The notes under the pieces were generated by a model, which saw only the letters and a program-made list of their open reading frames with translations, was not told the origin of the DNA and made no database searches. The position numbers and the translations under genes were made by a program. This document shows, piece by piece, positions 45,883 through 54,777 of a DNA stretch of 64,000 nt; the first letter of the stretch is position 1, and every line of letters begins with the position of its first letter. The stretch lies in contig JAJRYY010000173.1 of assembly GCA_024275565.1 (NCBI GenBank), forward strand, positions 16,103 to 80,102. The letters run 5' to 3'. The stretch comes from Planctomycetota bacterium. Its GTDB lineage: Bacteria; Planctomycetota; Phycisphaerae; UBA1845.

Positions 45883-48702
45883 TTACGGTGTTCCGATCTT
45901 CGAAGCGTTCGGTGCCGGGCGGACGAATACTTCGCCGGTGACGGTGCGTTCTCCCTGGGTTACCTTGATTGTGTAGGTTCCGGACGGGACGAATTTGAGT
46001 TGTCCCAGCCAGACGTCCGGATTTGGAAACCGGTCCTTTTCGTCCGGTAAGAGATCCCACATCACACGGTTCAGCCCCCTCTCGTTGGTGCCTGTCAGCT
46101 TGCGGATTTCTCGCCCGTCGGCGTTTGAAATCGTGATCGAGACCGAATCGCGATCGTAATCTCGAAGCCAATAGGTGATACCAGCACCGCTGGGCGGATT
46201 GTCGGCTGTGAACATGCGATCGCCCCAGAATCCCCACGCGTCGAGGTAGAGGATTGGTTTCGCGTCGCGGATGGCGAAGAGGTGCAGGGGTGAATCCATC
46301 ACAGATTGTGTGAGCTGCGAGAGTGGGGATGCATCGTCAAGGATGTATACACTGCGTCCGTGCGTTCCGGCGATGAGGTCATTTTCGCGCGGCTGCTGGG
46401 CGAGGTCGTCTACGGATACTGTGGGCAGCGTGTCGCCATTGAGTTTCACCCAGTGCTTGCCGCGATCGATTGATACATGGATTGCGTGTTCGGACCCTGC
46501 GTAGAGGACATTCGCATTGTGGACATCTTCGCGGATGACTTTGACGGGTGCATCTTCCGGCAGGTTTCCGGTGATGTTCTGCCAGGAAGTTCCGCCGTCG
46601 GTCGTCATGAGAACGAGCGGGGTCATCCGGTCGCTGCGGTGACCGTCGATGGCGGCGTAGGCTGTTTCTGCGTCGTGATGGGATGGTTCAATTTTGGAGA
46701 CGTAGTACCCTGAAACCTGGGGTGGCGTCATGTTACGCCAGGATGCACCGCCATCGTTTGTGATGTGGATGAGGCCATCGTCTGTTCCGGCGAATATGAG
46801 TCCTTTTTGCAGTCTAGACTCAGCCAGCGACACGACGGTTCCATGGGTCTCCGCCTCTGAACCGATGGTGAGGATTTCGTCGATGTCGCGGTCGGAAAGA
46901 TCGGGGCTGATGATCTTCCAGTACTCGCCGCGCCCGGTGAGTTTGAAGACGTGGTTTCCGCCGAGGTATAGCACGGTGTGGTCGTGCGGGGAGATGAAGA
47001 AGGGTGCGTTCCAGTTGAATCTGAATCCCGGTTGACCTTCCTTGGCTGAGGGGTAAATGCTCTTTCGGACGCCGGTATCGAGGTGGATGCGGGCGAGGTG
47101 GCCTCCCTGGGATTCTGCGTAGACGATGTTGGGATCGACCGGATCGAATGCGACGCCGAATCCATCGCCACCATGGATAAACGTCCAGTCGCTATTGCTG
47201 ATCCCGGCGTTGGATTCTCCTGGTGAGAATGTGCGAATGCGCGTTTTTGTGCGGCTGGGACCGATCCACGAACCATTGTCCTGCAATCCGCCGCCGACGC
47301 GGTATGGGTCGGAGTTGTCTACGGCGATGTTGTAGAACTGGCCGGCTGCTATGTGGTTGATGAAATCCCAGGTTTTTCCGCGATCGTATGACGTGTAAAT
47401 GCCTCCGTCGGAACCGAGCAGAAGGTGGTCGCTGTCGTCTGGATCGATGACCATGGCGTGCATATCGACGTGGGGTTTGGATGCTCCTCCTGCCCGGAAA
47501 TGCCTTCCACCGTCATCGGAAACCGCCAGTCCCCAGCCAAGCTGATAGATGCGCTGGTCGTCGCCGGGATCGATGCGAATTTTCGAAAAGTAGAAAGGCC
47601 GCATCGCCATTTCGTTGATCCGTGTCCAGGTTTCGCCCCGATCGTCTGTGCGGAATACGCCGCCACTTTTGCTGCGGTTGTCGTAGGGATTCACGCCCCA
47701 CCCGCCCTCGTTGGATTCTATCACTGCGAATAGAACGCTCGAATCTTTTGCGTAGATGTCCAACCCGATGCGACCGGTAGACCCGGGAAGCCCGCCACTG
47801 AGTTTCTTCCATGAATCGCCCGCGTCGTCGGAACGATAGAGACCCCCCTCCGCCCCACCGCTCTGGAAGCTGTAGGCTGTGCGTTGACGCATGTACATGG
47901 CGGCGTAGATGGTGTCAGGGTTCGAGGGGTCGAGCAGCACATCGCAGGCGCCAGTGTTCTCGTCGATCTGCAAGACTGGCGTCCAGGATGCCCCGCGATC
48001 CGTCGTCTTAAAGACACCGCGCATCTTGTTTGGTCCCCAGAGATGTCCAAGGGCAGCCACATAGCAGACGTCCGGGTTCTTCGGATGGACAGCCAATCTC
48101 GGAATATCGTGCGAATCGGCTAGTCCGACGTGCTCGAAGGTCGATCCACCGTCCGTCGAAACATACACGCCATTGCCCCAGGATGAACTGTTTCGATTGT
48201 TTCCCTCGCCGGTACCGACCCAGACGATTTTTGCCTTACCCTTTTTGATCAGCTCATCGCGATCGGTCGTGTCGAATGCGTCGCTCAGCTCGCTGCGCCA
48301 TCCGGACCAGTCGGCTGGTGCATCCGCCACCGCGACCGAACCGATGCAGGATGTCGCTTCCTTATCAAAGACTGGAGAAAATGTGGTACCGCCGTTTGTG
48401 GTTTTGAATAATCCGCCGGTTGCAAATGCAACAAAGAACGTTCTCATGTTGCCGGGGGCGATAGCGATGTCTGCCACCCTTCCGGACATGTTGGCTGGTC
48501 CGATGGATCGCCATTTGAGTGCTTTTAGATCATCGACGTCAAGGATGCGAGCCGATGCACGTTGCACGGTATTCGCTGTGGAGGTCGTCTGTACCCCTGC
48601 CTTCACGCCCTCTTGCTGGGCGGTCGCTTTTCCCGGTCCTGCGCATCCTGTCAGCAGAAGCGTTAATGCCATCATGAGTCGACAACCATATCTATTATTC
48701 AT
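45883..48702 (-). CDS. BNR/VPS10-type beta-propeller lipoprotein
   Basis: About 939 aa from the ATG at 48702 (GGGGAGCAGG upstream). A lipobox LLLTGC at the signal end predicts lipid anchoring. The body is a series of BNR/Asp-box repeats (STDGGSTFEHVG, TTDRGASWTPV, SDDAGDSWKKL, RTDDRGETWTRI, NDGGASWRNMTP, TTDGGTSWQNI) forming two propellers like the sortilin/VPS10 or xyloglucanase (GH74-like) proteins. A C-terminal beta domain ends with KVTQGERTVTGEVFVRP. Probably an outer-membrane or periplasmic binding protein or hydrolase; no catalytic residues were assigned. Confidence 0.88.
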   Translation of the reverse strand: MNNRYGCRLMMALTLLLTGCAGPGKATAQQEGVKAGVQTTSTANTVQRASARILDVDDLKALKWRSIGPANMSGRVADIAIAPGNMRTFFVAFATGGLFKTTNGGTTFSPVFDKEATSCIGSVAVADAPADWSGWRSELSDAFDTTDRDELIKKGKAKIVWVGTGEGNNRNSSSWGNGVYVSTDGGSTFEHVGLADSHDIPRLAVHPKNPDVCYVAALGHLWGPNKMRGVFKTTDRGASWTPVLQIDENTGACDVLLDPSNPDTIYAAMYMRQRTAYSFQSGGAEGGLYRSDDAGDSWKKLSGGLPGSTGRIGLDIYAKDSSVLFAVIESNEGGWGVNPYDNRSKSGGVFRTDDRGETWTRINEMAMRPFYFSKIRIDPGDDQRIYQLGWGLAVSDDGGRHFRAGGASKPHVDMHAMVIDPDDSDHLLLGSDGGIYTSYDRGKTWDFINHIAAGQFYNIAVDNSDPYRVGGGLQDNGSWIGPSRTKTRIRTFSPGESNAGISNSDWTFIHGGDGFGVAFDPVDPNIVYAESQGGHLARIHLDTGVRKSIYPSAKEGQPGFRFNWNAPFFISPHDHTVLYLGGNHVFKLTGRGEYWKIISPDLSDRDIDEILTIGSEAETHGTVVSLAESRLQKGLIFAGTDDGLIHITNDGGASWRNMTPPQVSGYYVSKIEPSHHDAETAYAAIDGHRSDRMTPLVLMTTDGGTSWQNITGNLPEDAPVKVIREDVHNANVLYAGSEHAIHVSIDRGKHWVKLNGDTLPTVSVDDLAQQPRENDLIAGTHGRSVYILDDASPLSQLTQSVMDSPLHLFAIRDAKPILYLDAWGFWGDRMFTADNPPSGAGITYWLRDYDRDSVSITISNADGREIRKLTGTNERGLNRVMWDLLPDEKDRFPNPDVWLGQLKFVPSGTYTIKVTQGERTVTGEVFVRPAPNASKIGTP

Positions 48703-49056
48703 CAAACCTGCTCCCCATGGAATGCTCGCGGAATCGATGCCGGATGTTAGCAAATTGTCGATTGGATGTATATGTGAGGTACCCCCGGGGTCGATCTGGA
48801 CTTATACAGTGTCACATGCTGACACTCCATCCATGCATGCTACACGCTGTTCGGAGGACGTCTTGTGCAACACTCCGGGGCTAGCGTGGACGCAGACCTG
48901 CCTCACCAGTCACTGAGAAAGCGGCTTGGATTTCCTGGCAGATACATTGAATTTCGAGATGGGCTTTGACGATACGAAATCCGATGTTATAGTGGTGCAT
49001 TGCGTGGGCAGGGTTCAGGCTCACAGCGACGTAAGTCCATGCGTTGCAACAATTTA
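48703..49056. promoter_or_regulatory. Gap with tRNA-Phe promoter
   Basis: No gene seen. On the plus strand TTGACG (48966-48971), a 16-bp spacer and TATAGT (48988-48993) make a strong promoter about 63 bp before tRNA-Phe. Confidence 0.65.
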
Positions 49057-49129
<73 letters not shown>

Positions 49130-49190
49130 GTGCATTGTGGCGGATTATCAAAATTTTCGCCTGATTTGCGTTCTTTGTCCTGTTTTCGAT

Positions 49191-49290
49191 CAGGTGCAGC
49201 TTTTTTCTACCAGGTGCATCATTTTCCTATCAGATGCATTCTGTTCCTGCCAGATGCACCCTGTTCTCATCAGATGCATTCTGGCTTCGA
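49191..49290. repeat. 20-bp minisatellite, 5 units
   Basis: Exact 20-bp period with starts at 49191, 49211, 49231, 49251 and 49271. Units are of the type CAGATGCATTCTGTTCCTGC, with the 5' half better conserved than the 3' half. Confidence 0.95.
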
Positions 49291-49325
49291 CGCAGGCGAT
49301 TCGGCCATGCCACGACTGTTCTCAG

Positions 49326-49374
49326 CACCGTCATCCTGCCGCACCGTCATCTCTCCCGCACCGTCATCCTCCTG
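49326..49374. repeat. 16-17-bp repeat, 3 units
   Basis: CACCGTCAT cores at 49326, 49342 and 49359. Confidence 0.85.
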
Positions 49375-49602
49375 CACAGAATACCACGCTTGACCTCATG
49401 TCACGTTTGGCCTCCAATTTGACCAGTCTGTATGCAGGCGCTGGAATCGCACGGATGGTCGCATCTGCGTGCCCGGTGATCCTTCGGCGATCGGAAAATT
49501 CTGGGCGATATGTGAAGTGTAGTCATCGGCGAAACACTCGGATACATTGATACCGTCATACCGGACCCTGTTGCCACTGCCGTTATCCGAAGGAGATCAT
49601 TG

Positions 49603-51756
49603 ATGAACCGACGTTTTCTGACATTTGCCTTGCTTCTGGTTGTTTCCGGCTGGATGGGGGCCGCTGCCCAGAGTGAAACACATCCCTTTTCCGTTCACGA
49701 TATGCTGAGCATGGACCGTATCAGCGATCCACAGGTTTCACCCGGCAAGTCGCGGATCGTCTTCGTGCGGCGCACCACCGATCTTGAGGCGAACCGTGGT
49801 CGTACCGATCTTTGGCTTGTGAATCTGGACGGACTTGGGATGCGAAGACTCACCTCGCATGAGGCTGGCGACTGGAACCCGCGATGGTCCCCCGATGGGA
49901 AGACGATCTGGTTTCTATCCACCCGCTCTGGCACGTCGCAGGTGTGGCGTATACCAGCCGATGGCGGTGAGGCTGAGCAGTTCACGGATCTTCCGCTCGA
50001 CATTGGCGCCCTGGCGATGTCTCCGACGGGGTCGCACATTGCGATCTCGATGGACGTGTTTCCGGATACGAAATCTCCCGAGGAGACGAAAACCCGCCTG
50101 GATGAGATCGCGTCGAGCAAGACCACCGGTCGCATCTATGATGGTCTGTTCATTCGTCATTGGGACACCTGGAAGGATGGGCGGCGATCGCACATCTTCG
50201 TGATGTCGACCATGGGCAGTGCAAACGGGTTGTATTCCTCACAGATCCAGGTGTCGGGGCGGGTCGGACTCGAGGTCTTGAGCAAGGCAGCCGGTGGGAC
50301 GCTCGTGGATGTCATGCAGGGGATGGACGCGGACTGTCCGACGAAACCGTTCGGGGGCACGGAGGACTTCACCTTCTCACCCGAAGGGCGATCGATCGTG
50401 TTCACCGCGCGCGATGTTGGCAGGGAGGAAGCCTGGTCCACCGATTTCGACCTATACGCAGTCCCGATCGATGCTTCCGAACCGCCTCGCTGCCTGACCG
50501 AAAAAAATCAGGCATGGGATGCTTCACCGGTGTTCTCGCCGGATGGTAAATGGCTTGCATACCTCGCGATGGAACGACCGCGATACGAGTCTGACCGGTT
50601 CCGAATCATCCTGCGTCCGTGGGAGGAGTCGCGTGGAAGCAGGCAGGAGAACCGGAAGACACGCGTCCTGACGCAGAACTGGGATCGCTCGGTGCGGTCC
50701 TTCACCTGGTCGGGGAATGGGCGGACCATCGCAGCCACCGCCTCCCATCTTGGCAACGCATCCCTGTTCGCGATCGACGTTGCGACCGGAGATGTCGCAA
50801 AACCGTTGTCGATGTGGGGCTCGGTTGGTGCGGTGACCACGGATGATGATCGTGTCGTGTACGGATTCGACGACCTTAAGTCGCCCGTCGAGTTTCGCTG
50901 GATCAGCTTCGATGGCGAACAGTCCGGAATCATCACCACCATCAATGCCGATAAAATCAAAGCGACCCGGATGGGAGATTATGAACAGTTCCAGTTCAAG
51001 GGCTGGAACGATGAGACTGTGCATGGATACGTCGTCAAACCGGTCGATTTTGACCCGAAAAAGAAGTACCCGGTAGCCTTCCTTATCCATGGCGGCCCTC
51101 AGGGGTCATTCGGAAATCACTTCCACTATCGCTGGAACCCCCAGACCTACGCCGGTGCGGGCTATGCTGCCATCATGATCGACTTCCACGGTTCGACGGG
51201 TTATGGCCAGGCGTTCTGCGACTCGATTCAGGGCGACTGGGGCGGAAAACCACTCATCGACCTGAAAAAAGGGTTGGCTGCTGCCCTCAAGAAATATGGC
51301 TGGCTTGACGGAGACCGCGTCTCAGCCCTTGGTGCGTCGTTCGGCGGGTATATGATTAACTGGATCGAGGGGAACTGGTCGGACCGCTTCCGCTGTCTGG
51401 TCAATCACGACGGAAACCTCGACGAACGGATGGCCTACTACAACACGGAAGAGCTATGGTTTCCAGAGAGGGACCACATGGGCACGCCCTGGGACAATCC
51501 GGAACACTTCGAGAAGCACAACCCGGTCAATTTTGTGAAAAACTGGAAGACGCCGATGCTGGTGATTCACGGGGCGCTCGACTACCGCGTCGTCGACACG
51601 CAGGGCATTGCGACGTTCAACGCACTGCAACGCCGCAACATCCCGAGCAAGCTGCTCTATTTCCCTGATGAAAACCACTGGGTCCTGAAACCAGCCAACA
51701 GCATCCAATGGCACGAAACGGTCATCGAATGGCTGGACCAATGGACGAAGAACTAA
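49603..51756 (+). CDS. Secreted S9-family prolyl oligopeptidase-type peptidase
   Basis: 717 aa from the ATG at 49603, with AGGAG 7 bases before it. Signal peptide MNRRFLTFALLLVVSGWMGAAA. Residues about 40-440 form a WD40-like propeller (NPRWSPDGKTIWFLSTRSG, SPVFSPDGKWLAYLAM). The C-terminal alpha/beta hydrolase has the oxyanion motif HGGPQG, nucleophile GASFGGYM, Asp in HGALDYRVVDTQG and His in DENHW. Acts on peptides outside the cytoplasm, acylaminoacyl- or dipeptidyl-peptidase-like. Stands alone. Confidence 0.95.
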   Translation: MNRRFLTFALLLVVSGWMGAAAQSETHPFSVHDMLSMDRISDPQVSPGKSRIVFVRRTTDLEANRGRTDLWLVNLDGLGMRRLTSHEAGDWNPRWSPDGKTIWFLSTRSGTSQVWRIPADGGEAEQFTDLPLDIGALAMSPTGSHIAISMDVFPDTKSPEETKTRLDEIASSKTTGRIYDGLFIRHWDTWKDGRRSHIFVMSTMGSANGLYSSQIQVSGRVGLEVLSKAAGGTLVDVMQGMDADCPTKPFGGTEDFTFSPEGRSIVFTARDVGREEAWSTDFDLYAVPIDASEPPRCLTEKNQAWDASPVFSPDGKWLAYLAMERPRYESDRFRIILRPWEESRGSRQENRKTRVLTQNWDRSVRSFTWSGNGRTIAATASHLGNASLFAIDVATGDVAKPLSMWGSVGAVTTDDDRVVYGFDDLKSPVEFRWISFDGEQSGIITTINADKIKATRMGDYEQFQFKGWNDETVHGYVVKPVDFDPKKKYPVAFLIHGGPQGSFGNHFHYRWNPQTYAGAGYAAIMIDFHGSTGYGQAFCDSIQGDWGGKPLIDLKKGLAAALKKYGWLDGDRVSALGASFGGYMINWIEGNWSDRFRCLVNHDGNLDERMAYYNTEELWFPERDHMGTPWDNPEHFEKHNPVNFVKNWKTPMLVIHGALDYRVVDTQGIATFNALQRRNIPSKLLYFPDENHWVLKPANSIQWHETVIEWLDQWTKN

Positions 51757-52082
51757 CGAACACAGGTTGATCCACAAAAACTGTCCAGGATTCGTAGCGG
51801 AAACCGGGAGCGACTTCGCAACCTGGGATGCCCCCGGGGTCGTGCATCAAATTCGAGACCGGTCAGCCTACCCGTCCGGATCAACGGGGGTGAATCACTT
51901 TATGACTGATTTGGCATTCTTTGTTCGCCGCTTTCGGTGTATAGATCTCAAGAATGTCTGAGGGTCCGTATCGCAAACGTGCGATAATGATAAAGATGCC
52001 GGTGTCGAGCGCGGTGCCTCAGGTCGTTGGGGCAATTCCGGCAATGTGGGAGTCGAGTTATTTTGTTACAGGGAGTTTTTGT
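51757..52082. other. Non-coding gap upstream of propeller lipoprotein
   Basis: No gene or repeat array recognised. The AGGGAG ribosome-binding site for the next gene is at about 52070. Confidence 0.55.
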
Positions 52083-53522
52083 ATGACAATTCGTAAGTAT
52101 AGTGGCGTTTCGTGTGCAATTCTGATGGCGTTGCTGCTCGCATTCCAAACAGGATGTCCATCCGTACGGGGTGGTCGCGATGTTGGAGGCGGTAACGGTG
52201 GTGGTGGCGACGTTGGCGGCGGCGACGTTGGAGGCGGTGACGTTGGCGGCGGCGACGTTGGTGGCGGTGACGTTGGTGGCGACGACGGCGGCGGCGACGT
52301 TGGTGGCGACGACGGCGGCGGCGACGTTGGTGGCGACGACGGTGGTGGTGGCGACGTTGGCGGCGACGACGGTTCGCAAGTGACCCTGACACCGGTCAAG
52401 ACGAACATAGACGTCCACAATGGCGGTCGCATCGCTGTCGGTGACGATCTACTCGTGTACGGTTACGGTGGATTCGCTGGTGTCGATTACATCATCCCAT
52501 CCGAAGGAGATACCGAAGGCCGAAACCTGCCCGATGGTGACAGTTTTGTGGCGGGTTCTTTTGCTGTATCCGGAAAGAAGATTGCGCTTGTGAGCAACTT
52601 CCTGGTCACGATCTTCGACACGACGACCGAAACCGCAACAGCCATCGGCGAAAATCAGATCCGTCTCGTCAACACACCCTCAGGGATTTACTCACAGGGT
52701 CACATCATGGCAGATGGTCCGTACATCGCCTGTCGGAACGATTCAGGCAGCAATGATGGTAGCCTGGTTGCTGTCATTGACGTGAGTGGCGATGTGCCAA
52801 TGGTCATTTACTTCACCACCAACCCGGAAAACAATGTCGATCACATTGCGGTGGATGGTTCTGCCGGTCAGGTAGCAGCCTCAGCCGGCAACGTCTTCTA
52901 CATCTACGACATCAATAATCCAACAGCAGCACCTGCCGTGTACGACACAACAGATTCCGGTGGCATTGGCGACAACATCTTCACTCTTGATGGTGGATAT
53001 ATCTTCTACGAAGATGCTGAAGCGTTTGGCAACGCCAGGTTCCTGGACGTCGCTGACGGCAGCATCACCACATTGACACAGAACCCCGCCACTGGCGAAC
53101 AGTGTCACAACGCGGACACCTATGTGTACTTTGTCGATCGCGATTCCGAGGATTCGAACGGTGGCGATGCGCGAAGTGGTGTTGGCGCAGTACCAGCAGC
53201 AGACGCGTCGCTTGCGGGTGATACTCAAATAGACGGATCAACCACAAACAACGGATTCCTCGGTTGGAGTCAAGCCTGCTCAGTGACGCCGGATGGTGCA
53301 TATGCATATATCTCCGGCATGGGATCCATCGGTTCGGGCGAGTTCCTGCAGGTGAGTACCGGCGGTGCATTCTCGCTGATTGCAGACCCAGATGGGTCGA
53401 GCCAGTACGGACTGCCCGGAACGGATGTCGCCACGAGTGCAACGCTTGTCGGTTTCAAAACAGGCGATGGAACGACCGCTGGCAGCTCAACGAAGGTTGG
53501 CTACATCATTCTCGGCAATTGA
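52083..53522 (+). CDS. Lipoprotein with Gly-Asp-Val repeat linker and beta-propeller-like body
   Basis: 479 aa from the ATG at 52083. Lipobox LAFQTGC predicts lipidation. About 60 residues of GGGDV/GGDDGGGDV repeats follow, a flexible acidic glycine linker encoded by a 12-15-bp DNA repeat. The body (about 95-479) is beta-rich with repeats such as IVFFDT-type and LVAVIDVSGDVPMVIYFT and resembles a WD/PQQ-like propeller; the exact family is not recognised. Surface or periplasmic location is inferred. The longer frame from 51954 has no ribosome-binding site. Confidence 0.75.
   Translation: MTIRKYSGVSCAILMALLLAFQTGCPSVRGGRDVGGGNGGGGDVGGGDVGGGDVGGGDVGGGDVGGDDGGGDVGGDDGGGDVGGDDGGGGDVGGDDGSQVTLTPVKTNIDVHNGGRIAVGDDLLVYGYGGFAGVDYIIPSEGDTEGRNLPDGDSFVAGSFAVSGKKIALVSNFLVTIFDTTTETATAIGENQIRLVNTPSGIYSQGHIMADGPYIACRNDSGSNDGSLVAVIDVSGDVPMVIYFTTNPENNVDHIAVDGSAGQVAASAGNVFYIYDINNPTAAPAVYDTTDSGGIGDNIFTLDGGYIFYEDAEAFGNARFLDVADGSITTLTQNPATGEQCHNADTYVYFVDRDSEDSNGGDARSGVGAVPAADASLAGDTQIDGSTTNNGFLGWSQACSVTPDGAYAYISGMGSIGSGEFLQVSTGGAFSLIADPDGSSQYGLPGTDVATSATLVGFKTGDGTTAGSSTKVGYIILGN
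52190..52370. repeat. Coding GGCGGCGACGTT-type repeat
   Basis: About 13 units of 12 or 15 bp encoding GGDV/GGGDV and GGDDG. Both strands stay open through it. Confidence 0.93.
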
Positions 53523-53667
53523 GCATGACACGATAGGACAGCAGCTGCTCACCCTGTATCATATGGGTTGGCGGTGACCTGCCTCTGGAATACCAGGCGA
53601 CGCAGCGTCGATCAGGCGCTCGTCGCTTGTTTTATTTTCAAGGGAAGGACAAGTGGAGGATATTGTG

Positions 53668-54639
53668 GTGAAACGAACGGGACTGGTGCTGGATGACGCG
53701 TTCCAGGGGCATCTGACCGGTCCAGGACACCCGGAGCGACCTGAGCGGCTGCAACGCATTGCTGAGGTGTTTGAGGCGAAGGGGATCGTTGAGAGATCTC
53801 AGCGGATCACACCAGTCGCAATGACGCCCGAGGCTGTTTGCGGCGGGCATGGGGCTGGATATGTGGAGCGATTGCGAACCGCATGTGCGCAGGGTACACC
53901 ATATATCGACTCGCCTGACAGCGTAATCTGCAGGGAAAGCTTCGATCTCGCGTTGCTGGCAGCCGGGTCAGTGGTCTCAGCCGTGGATCGTGTCATGGCT
54001 GGCGAGATGGCGAATGCGTTTTGCGCGGTGCGACCGCCCGGGCATCACGCGGAGCGGGACGAATCGATGGGGTTCTGCCTCTTCGGGAATATCGCACTGG
54101 CTGTCCACCATTTACGCGAGAAGCATGGTGTCGGGAAGGTGCTGATTCTGGACTGGGATGTGCATCACGGAAACGGGACGCAGCATCTGCTGGAGGACGA
54201 TCCTGAGGCGATGTTCATCAGCATCCACGGACATCCGGAGGTTGTGTATCCGGGAACGGGGTACGCTGAAGAACGCGGGACGGGGGCAGGAATCGGCGCC
54301 ACGCTCAACGTCCCAATGCAACCGCACAGTGGAGACAAAGCGTATCGCGAAGCGTTCGACCGTCACATTCGCGGCGTGCTTGAATCCTTTGAGGCTGACT
54401 TCGTATTGCTCAGCGCCGGGTTCGACGCACATCGACTCGATCCCCTCGCACCGCTGGATCTTGAGACCGAATCCTATGGCTGGATGACGGATTTGCTGCT
54501 CGATGTGGCTGACGAGCATTGCGGAGGAAAACTGGTCAGCGTACTTGAGGGTGGGTACGACCTCGATGCGCTGGGGGACTCGGCTGCACTGCATGTTTCA
54601 CTGCTCATGGATCGGTCAGCCAGGGGCGGGGCGGAGTGA
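53668..54639 (+). CDS. Histone-deacetylase-family (AcuC/acetylpolyamine amidohydrolase-like) protein
   Basis: 323 aa from the GTG at 53668, which has GGAGGA 7 bases before it and fits the family N terminus (TGLVLDDAFQGHLTGPGHPERPERL). Catalytic zinc site and dyad are intact: RPPGHHAE, DWDVHHGNGTQ, GFDAHRLDPL and the late YDLDAL. Removes acetyl groups from acetyl-lysine, acetylpolyamines or similar small amides. Stands alone; converges with the metal transporter operon across a hairpin repeat. Confidence 0.93.
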   Translation: MKRTGLVLDDAFQGHLTGPGHPERPERLQRIAEVFEAKGIVERSQRITPVAMTPEAVCGGHGAGYVERLRTACAQGTPYIDSPDSVICRESFDLALLAAGSVVSAVDRVMAGEMANAFCAVRPPGHHAERDESMGFCLFGNIALAVHHLREKHGVGKVLILDWDVHHGNGTQHLLEDDPEAMFISIHGHPEVVYPGTGYAEERGTGAGIGATLNVPMQPHSGDKAYREAFDRHIRGVLESFEADFVLLSAGFDAHRLDPLAPLDLETESYGWMTDLLLDVADEHCGGKLVSVLEGGYDLDALGDSAALHVSLLMDRSARGGAE

Positions 54640-54658
54640 ATGGGCAGGGGCGGTGTGT

Positions 54659-54736
54659 GGTTGAACACTGGCGGGCAAGCCGCCAGTGGCACGCGGCGGT
54701 TGAACTATGGCGGGCAAGCCACCAGTGGCACGCAGC
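54659..54736. terminator. 39-bp repeat with hairpin between convergent genes
   Basis: Two 39-bp copies (54659 and 54698). The first holds a perfect 9-bp stem, CACTGGCGG (54666-54674) and CCGCCAGTG (54680-54688), with a 5-base loop. It lies between the deacetylase gene (plus) and the metal permease gene (minus), so it could end transcription both ways, though a U-run is absent. Similar CGGGCAAGCCGCCAGTGGCA elements are common in planctomycete gaps as far as recalled. Confidence 0.5.
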
Positions 54737-54777
54737 CACCGGATCATCTGGATTGCACATGGTCCGAACAGCGGCCC

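Larger units (their letters stand above)
49130..49602. other. Non-coding gap with two arrays
   Basis: Between tRNA-Phe and the S9 peptidase gene. Holds a 20-bp array (49191-49290) and a 16-17-bp array (49326-49374). No gene seen. Confidence 0.65.

Noticed and set aside
51948-52418. Minus-strand frame rich in Val/Ala/Thr/Asn across the lipoprotein linker
   Set aside because: It is the complement of the GGDV repeat. The plus strand has a ribosome-binding site, a lipoprotein signal and a folded body.
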